Source: Lachnospiraceae bacterium UBA7179 (GTDB lineage Bacteria > Bacillota > Clostridia > Lachnospirales > Lachnospiraceae). Taken from it: DNA of 12,240 nt. A program made the position numbers and the translations under genes. This document shows, piece by piece, positions 5,699 to 12,240 of the stretch (the first letter of the stretch is position 1; the number at the start of each line of letters is the position of its first letter). A model generated the notes under the pieces. It saw only the letters and a program-made list of their open reading frames with translations, did not search any database and had not been told where the DNA came from. The stretch is from NCBI GenBank assembly GCA_002491195.1, contig DKVL01000074.1:1-12240 (forward strand). Reading direction: 5' to 3'.

Positions 5699-5755
5699 AT
5701 TTTACATAGATTTTACAATAATTGGATATTAGATTTGATCTTTTTCCTGTATGCT
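5699..5755 (+). promoter_or_regulatory. Pho-box-like direct repeats and putative promoter of the Na+/phosphate symporter gene
   Basis: ATTTTACA occurs twice, at 5699-5706 and 5710-5717, placing the TTTACA cores exactly 11 bp apart. TTTACA-like hexamers with five-base gaps are the Firmicute PhoP box. Weaker half-sites in the same phase are TGGATA (5723) and TTTGAT (5734). A -10-like TATGCT lies at 5750-5755 with no -35 consensus, as expected for a PhoP-activated promoter. The downstream gene is a phosphate transporter, which supports the reading. The predicted start is near 5762. Confidence 0.6.
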
Positions 5756-5759
5756 TGCA

Positions 5760-5855
5760 CTAGTACAGCATTGTTTCCTCCCTCCGCCTTGTCCTGGCAC
5801 AAATATCAGGCACTGTTTTTCACTGTTAACAGTTCCTTAGGCAACGCTGTACTGG
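5760..5855 (+). other. Long imperfect inverted repeat in the symporter leader
   Basis: CTAGTACAGCATTGTTT (5760-5776) can pair with AGGCAACGCTGTACTGG (5839-5855) at 16 of 17 positions, counting G-U pairs. It encloses a 62-base region that holds the 12-bp palindrome ACTGTTAACAGT (5822-5833) and a short CCTG/CAGG stem. The outer stem begins at about the predicted transcript start. It may be a structured leader, a small RNA or a degenerate insertion element. The remaining 5856-5923 holds a weak CAGCC/GGCTG stem (5866-5888), a third ATTTTACA (5891-5898) and the ribosome binding site. Confidence 0.5.
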
Positions 5856-5923
5856 GAACTTCTGCCAGCCGCTTGAGATGATTGGCTGACATTTTACAAT
5901 GCAATGCATATGAGGAGAAAACA

Positions 5924-7708
5924 ATGGATTTATTTGATTTACTGGCTATGATTGGAGGGCTTGCGCTGTTCTTATATGGAATGAACCTGCTCAGCGACGG
6001 GCTTGAAAAGCTTTCTGGGGGACGTCTTGAGCGCATTCTGGAGAATCTGACAAACAACAGGCTGGGGGCGGTGCTTTTGGGAGTGGGAGTGACAGCGGTT
6101 ATACAGTCGTCGTCAGCAACTACTGTCATGGTGGTAGGTTTTGTCAATTCCGGCATCATGAAACTCTCGCAGGCAGTGGGAGTCATTATGGGCGCCAATA
6201 TTGGAACGACCATCACGTCATGGCTTCTGAGTCTCACAGGCATAGAAAGCGGTAATTTCTTTCTACAACTCGTCAAGCCGACCTCGTTCTCGCCAATCCT
6301 TGCCATGATCGGCGTCATTCTGATCATGTCTTCCAAAAACGGTAGAAAGCGGGAGGCAGGATATATTCTGGTAGGATTTTCCATACTGATGTTTGGTATG
6401 GAAGCGATGTCGCAGGCGATGAAACCGCTCAGCACAGTTCCGCAGTTTACGGGACTATTTACCATGTTTAAAAATCCATTTCTGGGAATTGCCGTGGGTG
6501 CGCTTGTCACGGCAGTCATACAGTCCTCGTCGGCGTCCGTGGGTATCCTGCAGGCGCTGTGTATGACTGGAAGCATCAGCTACGCATCGGCAGTACCTAT
6601 CATTCTCGGGCAGAATATCGGAACCTGTGTCACGGCGCTGATGTCCAGTGTAGGCGCGAGCAGAAATGCAAAACGCGCGTCGGTCATTCATCTGCTGTTC
6701 AATATCGTCGGAACGGCTGCCTTTATGACAGTGTTTTATGCGATGCACGCCATATTCCAGTTTGGCTTTATGCAGGAGATGGCTGACAGTGCGGGGATCG
6801 CGCTGATCCATACTGGATTCAATGTGTTTACCACACTGCTGCTGCTTCCATTTGCTGATTTGCTTGAGAAGCTGTCCTTTATCCTGATCAGACCTGACGG
6901 GGAGGAGGAAAAGCAGGCGGGGGAGAATGCGCTTTTTTCCAAGATGGACGAGCGTTTTCTGAACACGCCGTCCTTTGCGCTGGAGCAGGCACATACTGTT
7001 ACCCTGAAAATGGCGGATCTGGCGAAAGAATCCCTGCATATGGCGTCCGAAAGCCTGTTCAGTTATGATAAGAAAATACTGCAGGAAGTCGAGCGGATGG
7101 AACAGACTGTGGACAGATATGACGATGAGATCAGCGGTTATCTGACAAAGCTCTCCGGCAGAAATCTGAACGACCAGGATTCAAGAAAGCTCAACATGCT
7201 GCTGCACAGTGTGGGCGATCTGGAACGGATATCGGATCATGCCATGAACCTGGCGGACTGCGCAAAGGAACTGGGAAAGAAGAACCGGCGGTTTTCCGAG
7301 ACGGCGGAGGCGGAATTAAAGCGATTTTCGCAGGCAGTTGGGGATATTGTAGACACTTCCGTAGAAATATTCCGAACAGGGAATGCGGAGGCGGCAAGAG
7401 AGATCGAACCCTTTGAGGAGGCCATTGACATCCTGCAAAAGGAGATCAAGAAGCGCCACATGAAACGCCTGAGAAAAGGAAAGTGTACGGCGCAGATGGG
7501 GTTTGTACTATCGGACATCACGAACAATTATGAAAGGGTTGCCGATCATTGCTCCAACCTTGCGATCAATGTCATGCAGCTCTATGAGGAGGATGCTTAT
7601 GCGCACGAATATATTGATAACATTCCGAAGGGCAAGGGCAGTGCGTTTGACAAGATGGTGCGGGAGTGTCTAAAGCGTTATGAACTGCCGGAAAAGAACG
7701 GAAAATAA
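5924..7708 (+). CDS. Na+/phosphate cotransporter with C-terminal PhoU-type domains (NptA/YjbB-like)
   Basis: The 594-residue protein starts at ATG 5924, with GAGGAG at 5912-5917 six bases upstream; an in-frame TTG at 5882 lacks a site and is rejected. Residues 1-325 form the membrane transporter with two inverted repeats carrying the diagnostic QSSSATT (61-67) and QSSSASV (200-206), followed by GANIGTTIT and GQNIGTCVT. Residues from about 355 on are helical PhoU-like repeats with metal-binding patterns DLERISDHAMN and NYERVADHCSN. The family moves inorganic phosphate with sodium across the cytoplasmic membrane, and the PhoU part probably senses or gates transport. It appears to be its own transcription unit, behind Pho-box-like repeats. 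Direction of transport (uptake versus export) cannot be settled from sequence. Confidence 0.92.
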   Translation: MDLFDLLAMIGGLALFLYGMNLLSDGLEKLSGGRLERILENLTNNRLGAVLLGVGVTAVIQSSSATTVMVVGFVNSGIMKLSQAVGVIMGANIGTTITSWLLSLTGIESGNFFLQLVKPTSFSPILAMIGVILIMSSKNGRKREAGYILVGFSILMFGMEAMSQAMKPLSTVPQFTGLFTMFKNPFLGIAVGALVTAVIQSSSASVGILQALCMTGSISYASAVPIILGQNIGTCVTALMSSVGASRNAKRASVIHLLFNIVGTAAFMTVFYAMHAIFQFGFMQEMADSAGIALIHTGFNVFTTLLLLPFADLLEKLSFILIRPDGEEEKQAGENALFSKMDERFLNTPSFALEQAHTVTLKMADLAKESLHMASESLFSYDKKILQEVERMEQTVDRYDDEISGYLTKLSGRNLNDQDSRKLNMLLHSVGDLERISDHAMNLADCAKELGKKNRRFSETAEAELKRFSQAVGDIVDTSVEIFRTGNAEAAREIEPFEEAIDILQKEIKKRHMKRLRKGKCTAQMGFVLSDITNNYERVADHCSNLAINVMQLYEEDAYAHEYIDNIPKGKGSAFDKMVRECLKRYELPEKNGK

Positions 7709-7741
7709 TGTTAGTGACTTATAACCTGAAAGTATATACTA

Positions 7742-7783
7742 ATAAACTAAATGAGACTTCTGTGGAAGTCTCATTTAGTTTAT
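7742..7783. terminator. Perfect 19-bp inverted repeat, probable terminator
   Basis: ATAAACTAAATGAGACTTC (7742-7760) and GAAGTCTCATTTAGTTTAT (7765-7783) are perfect complements around the loop TGTG. It lies 33 bases after the symporter stop. The 3' arm is T-rich but no clean U run follows, so termination is likely but not certain. The rest of 7784-7872 shows only the ADH ribosome binding site and a TATACT (7781-7786) without a partner -35. Confidence 0.65.
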
Positions 7784-7872
7784 ACTATAGGAAAGACAGC
7801 AAAGCACAGAAGCAGGAAGGGATGGACAAGATGCGCTGTCAACCGATGATGCAACAAGAGGGGAGGTGGCAT

Positions 7873-9042
7873 ATGAACAATTTTATATTTGAGAACACCA
7901 CCAGGACATATTTTGGAAAAGGCTGTGTAAAAGAATATCTGACCTGCCTGGCAGGACAGTATGGAAACAATGTGTTGTTTGCCTACGGAGAAGGATCGAT
8001 TAAGAAAAATGGCATTTATGAGGAAGTTATAAAAAGTCTTGAAAAAGCAGGAAAAAACATTATTGAATTTCCAGGTATCGCATCAAAACCAACTTATTCA
8101 AAGGTGCTTGAAGGCGCGGAGCTTGCGAGAAAAAACAGGGTTGAGCTCATTGTTGCGGTCGGGGGCGGAAGTGTGATGGACTGCTGCAAGGCAGTCTCCA
8201 TGGCGGCGGTTTATGAAGGAGACCTTTGGGATGATTTTATTGCAAGACCTGGCATTATGGAGTTTGAGCCAATTCCGCTGGGGGTTGTAGTTACCACATC
8301 AGGAACCGGAAGTGCAATGAACGGCAGTTCAGTCATTACAAACAAAGCGCTGAAGATCAGGAGTGGAAGAGATTATCCAAAGTGTAGTCCGAGGTTTGCA
8401 CTGATGGATCCCGTATATACCTACAGCGAGACAGAACGTCAGATGGTATCAGGGGGATTGGCTACCCTGTCCCATATGATGGAAAATTATTTTACCAAGC
8501 CGGATGAAAATAATGTTTCTGATGATATCTCAGAAGCGCTGATGCGCAGTACGATCCTGAATCTTAAGACTGCAGTCGAAAACCCTCAGGATTATACAGC
8601 AAAAAGTAATCTGATGTGGGAGGCTGCCATGGCAGGGAACCATATCATGAAATTGGGAAAGCAGGCGGACATCCAGTGCCGTCAGATGGAATACCAGCTT
8701 AGCGCATACACAAACTGCAGCGATGGTGAGGGGATTGCAGTCCTGCAGCCAGTGTATCTACGTCACATTTACAGGGACGACTGTGTCAAATTCAAGCGGT
8801 TTGCCGTCAATGTATGGGGAATTTCGGATATTGGCAAAACGGATGAGGAAACGGCCTGTGCAGGAGTCGAGGCTCTGGCCAGCTTTGTCAGAAATGTCGG
8901 TCTGCCAGCTACACTTCAGGAGCTTGGCGTAGATCAGAGCATAGAATTGAAAAAAATCGCGGATTCTTGTGTGATTCCGGCAGGAAGTGTCCGGAGACTG
9001 ACACAGGAGGAAATTCTGGGGATTTTCAGAGAATGTATGTAG
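7873..9042 (+). CDS. Iron-type (group III) alcohol dehydrogenase homologue with altered metal site
   Basis: The 389-residue product starts at ATG 7873, with GGGAGG at 7861-7866; an upstream in-frame ATG at 7708 would translate the inverted repeat and is rejected. The N-terminal Rossmann-like domain has the nucleotide motif GGGSVMD (97-103), and the C-terminal helical domain keeps family phrases such as DPVYTY and LSAYTNC. Butanol-dehydrogenase-like members reduce aldehydes with NAD(P)H using Fe or Zn held by Asp-His-His-His. Here those positions read A197, H201, R270 and D284, and the conserved second His of HxxxH is Y274; spacings (4, 14, 4) match the family exactly. GTGSE also reads GTGSA. 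Normal redox catalysis is therefore unlikely. The secreted hydrolase gene follows after 40 bases and probably shares the transcript. Confidence 0.88.
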   Translation: MNNFIFENTTRTYFGKGCVKEYLTCLAGQYGNNVLFAYGEGSIKKNGIYEEVIKSLEKAGKNIIEFPGIASKPTYSKVLEGAELARKNRVELIVAVGGGSVMDCCKAVSMAAVYEGDLWDDFIARPGIMEFEPIPLGVVVTTSGTGSAMNGSSVITNKALKIRSGRDYPKCSPRFALMDPVYTYSETERQMVSGGLATLSHMMENYFTKPDENNVSDDISEALMRSTILNLKTAVENPQDYTAKSNLMWEAAMAGNHIMKLGKQADIQCRQMEYQLSAYTNCSDGEGIAVLQPVYLRHIYRDDCVKFKRFAVNVWGISDIGKTDEETACAGVEALASFVRNVGLPATLQELGVDQSIELKKIADSCVIPAGSVRRLTQEEILGIFRECM

Positions 9043-9082
9043 AGAGATGACAAAAACAGATAAAAATAAGGAGGATTTCAAA

Positions 9083-10203
9083 ATGAAGAAAAAACGTATG
9101 ATGGCACTGTTACTGACTGGTTTTATGGCGGCTTCCACGTTGGCAGGCTTTGGAGGTATCTCTGTGTATGCTACGCCGGAGGAGGAGGCATCACAGCAGA
9201 CGACAGCACCGGATATTCTGATGATTGCCAGGCAGGGAATGTTTTCGTCGGGCGGCACTGTGACAGCGCCGGTGGAGGGAGACTACGATGCGACACGAAC
9301 TGGCTGGATGCGACACGCGCGGGCAACACGGCGCATGTGGATCACGCCAATGTATTTTATCAGATTCCTTTTCAGGATAATGGAAATCCGATCGTGTATC
9401 TGCATGGATATGGACAGTCCCGCATGGGATGGATGACGACGCCGGACGGGCGTGAAGGGTGGTCTGACCTGTTCCTGAAAAAGGGTTATCCGGCCTTTCT
9501 GGTGGATCAGCCAAGGCGTGGCGAAGCTGGTTCGACAGTGATGATGTCAACAGATGGTTTTCTGGATGCGTGGAGTCAGGAGTCCAAGGCGTACAAACCA
9601 GGCGATCAGGCGTGGTATACCCATTTTCGGATCGGGCGGACTGCGCCGGAGCGTTATGAGGGTTCTCAGTTCCCGGAGGGCGCAGAGGCACAGGATCAGT
9701 TTTTCCGTCAGATGACACCAAACACAGGCGATTATGATCAGGAAGTGGACGCGGCAGCGCTCAGTGAAGTGATGGGGGATGTCTACACGATGACAGGAAA
9801 TAAGTCCATTTTTGTCACACATTCCCAGGGCGGTGCAGTAGGCTGGGATGTGGACATGGACTATGTCTCGGCAATCGTGGCAGTCGAGCCGGGCGGAACG
9901 CCGGAGGTGGGTTCAAGGCAGTATCAGAAACTGCTGGAATCAAAGATTCCGATTATCATTTTATTTGGTGATTATATTGACAATGGACCGGCTGATATCC
10001 GGTCTACAGAGTTTTGGAAGTCCGTGCGCGACGGCGCGGTGGGCTTTGCGGAGAGTTATAATGCGGCCGGAGGAGACTGTACGGTGATCAACCTGCCAGA
10101 TCTCGGCGTCACTGGAAACAGCCATTTTATGTTCCAGGAAGAGAACAATGGTCTGATCGCGGATTACATTGCGGCATGGCTTGAGAGCAGGGGACTGAAT
10201 TAG
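9083..10203 (+). pseudogene. Secreted alpha/beta hydrolase, broken by one frameshift
   Basis: AAGGAGG (9068-9074) precedes ATG 9083. The first part encodes a Sec signal peptide (KKKR, hydrophobic core, possible cleavage after VYA) and continues MFSSGGTVTAPVEGDYDAT. Around 9296-9297 the frame must change: before it reads GDYDAT, after it reads NWLDATRAGNTAHVDHANVFYQ, which continues the same protein. The simplest explanation is one base lost from a codon such as CAG (GDYDATQNWLDAT). The second part carries LHGYGQSRMGW (oxyanion region), HSQGG with the nucleophile Ser at 9823-9825, ILFGDYID with a likely acid residue, and GNSHFM with the likely catalytic His. Restored length would be 373 residues. 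The enzyme class is probably an extracytoplasmic esterase. A sequencing error is possible, but the next gene is also broken. Confidence 0.82.
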
Positions 10204-10221
10204 AATAAAAGGTTGTCAGAT

Positions 10222-10269
10222 ACGGCGTTTCCTGATCCCGATCTCGGGAAAAGCGGAACGCCGGTTTTT
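10222..10269 (+). terminator. Intrinsic terminator after the hydrolase gene
   Basis: CGGCGTTTCC (10223-10232) pairs with GGAACGCCG (10255-10263) with one bulged T. An inner CCCGA/TCGGG stem (10237-10248) stacks inside, and five T follow (10265-10269). It ends the alcohol dehydrogenase-hydrolase transcript. The remaining bases to 10322 hold only the next ribosome binding site (AGGGAG, 10311-10316). Confidence 0.85.
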
Positions 10270-10322
10270 AGAGGAAGCAGGGATACAGCAGAAGATTCAA
10301 AGATAAAGAAAGGGAGATTGTT

Positions 10323-11740
10323 ATGAAAGGGAAAAAAATGGCAGCAGTATTAATCAGTACAGTGATGGTTCTGGGACTTGCAGGGTGCGGCAGCCAGAAT
10401 ACACAAGGCAGTCGGAGCGGGCAGAACAGTGTATCGACGGTTCAGGCGACCGATGGGGGCACTGGGACGCAAAGTATATCAGTTTCGGAACAGTCAGACA
10501 CAGTGGAGCGCACAGCAGAAACTTTGCCCGATGCATCAACAGAAACATCATTGGATGTTTCGACAGACAACATGGCAGGAGCCATGACAGAGGCAGCGGA
10601 TTCGGCCAGGACAGAAGCGTCGACAGAAACACTGACAAATCATTCGACAGAGGAGACATCAGAGCCTTCCCAGACAGAGAACGAAAGTGGAAAAACACTG
10701 GTGGTTTACTATTCTGCGACAGGAAACACGGAAAATGTAGCGAATGATATTGCAGCAGCAACAGGTGCAGACCTGTTTGAACTGGAACCAGTCAATCCGT
10801 ATAGCGCGGATGACCTCAACTGGACAGATGACAACAGCAGGGTTGTGTATGAGCATGACAATCCGGATGCAAGAGTGGTAGAGCTTGTGTCGGCAACAGT
10901 GGACAACTGGGATTCCTATGATACTGTCTTTATCGGTTTTCCAAATTGATGGGCAGACCTTCTAATGCCTGTGTATACGTTCCTGGAGGAATACGATTTC
11001 GGAGCAAAGACGATTATTCCATTTGTGACACATGGAGGAAGCGGGTTTTCGGGAACAATCAGCACGATATCGCAGCTGCAGCCGGGCGCACATGTGAGTG
11101 AGAATGCACTGTCCCTGTCCAGAAATAATGTGGCGGACAGTGAGGCAGCTGTCGTGGAATGAGCACAGAGCCTTGGGCTGAATGCTGTGGCAGCCATGCC
11201 TGGGAGCAGCAGCGACACGGTGGCAGGTGCGGAGGCTGATCCCACCCGTCAGCAAGTCTTGTATCTGTGGGATGAGGGGAATATGCCCGCAGGAATGCGG
11301 ATGTGTACGGTATCGATGAAAAGGATATTGCCGTTATGGGATTTTTCGCAGGAGGGATTCTGGCAGGAGAAATGCTGTTAAATGTTGATGGAACAGTCAA
11401 TGGAAGCGTTTTGGATGATGATTACATTCCGGACAGTCTGGACAGCATATCGGCAGATGCCGGCGCGGATGGTATGATTTATTCCTTTTATGGGCGGCTG
11501 AGTGTGGCTTCTACGGATGTGGAGAAGTTCTCTTCTTCTGATTTGCCGCCCACGTATTTCTGCTATGGTACCCGTGATCCGTTTGTAGGTGAATTTGAGG
11601 AATGTGTGGAGGCGCTGACAGCAGCGGGGATTCCGGTGGAAGTAAATGTTCTGGAAGGGAGGCCGCACGGCTATGGTTACCAGGAAGGCTGGATTCCTGA
11701 TTATGACGCGTGGCTGACAGGTGTCTTTGCAAGTAATTAG
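10323..11740 (+). pseudogene. Lipoprotein-flavodoxin-esterase fusion gene, degenerate
   Basis: The 5' part encodes a lipoprotein signal with lipobox LAGC (Cys22), a Ser/Thr/Glu-rich linker (about 23-122), and a flavodoxin domain from K124 with the FMN phosphate loop SATGNT (131-136). The frame is then stopped by TGA at 10947-10949, yet continues in frame as WADLLMPVYTFLEEYDF and PFVTHGGSGFSGT. A second TGA lies at 11160-11162, between VVE and AQSLGLN. Relatives have Trp at both sites (WW after the GFP/GYP strand, and VxEW), so both look like TGG to TGA changes. The frame continues to QVLYLWDEGNMPA, the start of an esterase domain. A deletion plus frame change near 11285-11295 follows, leading into NADVYGIDEKDIAVMGF. 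The nucleophile motif GFSAGG reads GFFAGG (Phe at 11345-11347). GTRDPF and RPHGYG at the end remain. The gene cannot make the full product. Confidence 0.85.
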
Positions 11741-11775
11741 TTTGAAGAAAAACAGGTGAAACGAAAGTGTGTTGG

Positions 11776-11804
11776 TTGTACAGACGATGCCTGTTATGTA
11801 TAAT
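11776..11804 (+). promoter_or_regulatory. Sigma-A-type promoter of the aldo/keto reductase gene
   Basis: TTGTAC (11776-11781) and a perfect TATAAT (11799-11804) are separated by 17 bases. The predicted start is near 11811, about 73 bases before the coding region. Confidence 0.75.
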
Positions 11805-11814
11805 AGAATTAAGA

Positions 11815-11851
11815 ATCCCTTGTAATGCCAGACACGAAAATTGCAGGGGAT
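11815..11851 (+). promoter_or_regulatory. Leader hairpin of the aldo/keto reductase mRNA
   Basis: ATCCCTTGTAAT (11815-11826) pairs with ATTGCAGGGGAT (11840-11851) over 12 positions including two G-U pairs, around a 13-base loop. It starts a few bases after the predicted transcript start and is not followed by a T run. It is therefore more likely an mRNA-stabilising or regulatory leader than a terminator. Confidence 0.45.
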
Positions 11852-11883
11852 CATATGGTAAGAAATCAAAGGAGGATTGAATT

Positions 11884-12240
11884 ATGCTTACAAATGATTT
11901 CAAGGGACTTGAGTTGTCTCGTTTGGGATTTGGAACGATGCGTCTGCCTGTGCGGGATGGAAATGCGTCTGACATTGATGAAAAACAGGTGGATGAGATG
12001 GTTGACTATGCGATCGCCAACGGTATCAATTATTTTGATACAGCATATCCCTATCATGGAGGAATGTCCGAGAAGGTAATCGGAAGGTCACTGTCGCGCT
12101 ACCCGAGGGAGAGTTATTATCTTGCCACCAAGTATCCGGGACACCAGATCAGCAGCAGTTACGATCCGGCGACCGTTTTTGAGGAGCAGCTGAAAAAGTG
12201 CGGTGTCGAATATTTCGATGCCCGTGTTATAATAGGGCTA
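11884..12240 (+). CDS. Aldo/keto reductase, N-terminal part (runs off window)
   Basis: ATG 11884 follows AAAGGAGGA and opens a frame running to the window end. LSRLGFGTMRLP and INYFDTAYPYHGG-SEKVIGRSL are the classic entry of the aldo/keto reductase TIM barrel. Catalytic residues are D52, Y57 and K83 (LATKYPG); the His normally reached near residue 115 lies beyond. The sequence fits the bacterial clade that, in many Clostridia, has a C-terminal ferredoxin-like domain, but that part is not in view. These enzymes reduce aldehydes or ketones with NAD(P)H in the cytoplasm. After GVEYFD (about 12218) relatives usually read FYLLHN; here it reads ARVIIGL, in no frame matching the family. The gene may be interrupted or rearranged at this point. 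It has its own promoter at 11776-11804. Confidence 0.82.
   Translation, partial: MLTNDFKGLELSRLGFGTMRLPVRDGNASDIDEKQVDEMVDYAIANGINYFDTAYPYHGGMSEKVIGRSLSRYPRESYYLATKYPGHQISSSYDPATVFEEQLKKCGVEYFDARVIIGL

Noticed and set aside
5678..5881. 67-codon plus-strand frame before the symporter
   Set aside because: No ribosome binding site, and it runs through the Pho-box-like repeats and the leader inverted repeat.
7742..7786. MerR-type operator with a stretched promoter at the 19-bp inverted repeat
   Set aside because: The dyad is not centred between a -35 and -10 pair at 19 bp, and no convincing -35 box is present.
7708..7872. N-terminal extension of the alcohol dehydrogenase from ATG 7708
   Set aside because: It would translate a perfect 19-bp inverted repeat, lacks a ribosome site, and the family start matches ATG 7873.
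10947..11162. TGA read as tryptophan or selenocysteine in the flavodoxin gene
   Set aside because: TGA clearly ends other genes in the window (2603, 3480), TGG is used for Trp in the same domain, no SECIS-like element was evident, and the gene also has a deletion and a lost catalytic Ser.

Overview
The window looks like chromosomal DNA of a gut-type Clostridia, most likely Lachnospiraceae. This is inferred from strong AGGAGG-type ribosome binding sites, moderate G+C with G/C-rich third positions, and protein families familiar from that group: a DUF1703-type AAA-ATPase/nuclease, a short GntR regulator, a Na+/phosphate symporter with a PhoU tail, and secreted alpha/beta hydrolases. No rRNA, tRNA, CRISPR array or complete mobile element was seen.

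Left region (1-2300): the C-terminal nuclease domain of a protein cut by the window edge; then, on the minus strand, a small membrane protein, a MarR regulator with a near-consensus promoter, and an overlapping flavin reductase. Facing the membrane gene is the 3' part of a RelE/ParE-type toxin that has lost its front half. A strong terminator closes this region.

Centre (2334-5503): a tightly packed plus-strand operon. It encodes a 60-residue single-TM protein, a PAP2 lipid phosphatase, a short GntR repressor, an anchored envelope protein with Ala/Glu/Ser repeats and two MotE/MgtE_N-like domains, and a DUF368 (PopT-type) transporter. PAP2 enzymes can dephosphorylate undecaprenyl pyrophosphate and DUF368 proteins are linked to undecaprenyl phosphate translocation. 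The operon therefore reads as a carrier-lipid recycling unit with its own regulator and a new kind of envelope partner. TGTTTA repeats in 11-bp phase before it look like an OmpR-family operator.

Right-centre (5504-7783): a 38-codon small ORF, then two TTTACA boxes 11 bp apart (Pho-box-like), a long leader hairpin, and a Na+/phosphate symporter fused to PhoU-type domains, ending near a 19-bp perfect inverted repeat.

Right region (7870-12240): an iron-type alcohol dehydrogenase homologue that has lost three of four metal ligands, a secreted alpha/beta hydrolase broken by a one-base frameshift, a lipoprotein-flavodoxin-esterase fusion broken by two TGG-to-TGA stops, a deletion and loss of the catalytic serine, and the start of an aldo/keto reductase whose similarity seems to stop about 20 bases before the window end. 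This module appears to be decaying.
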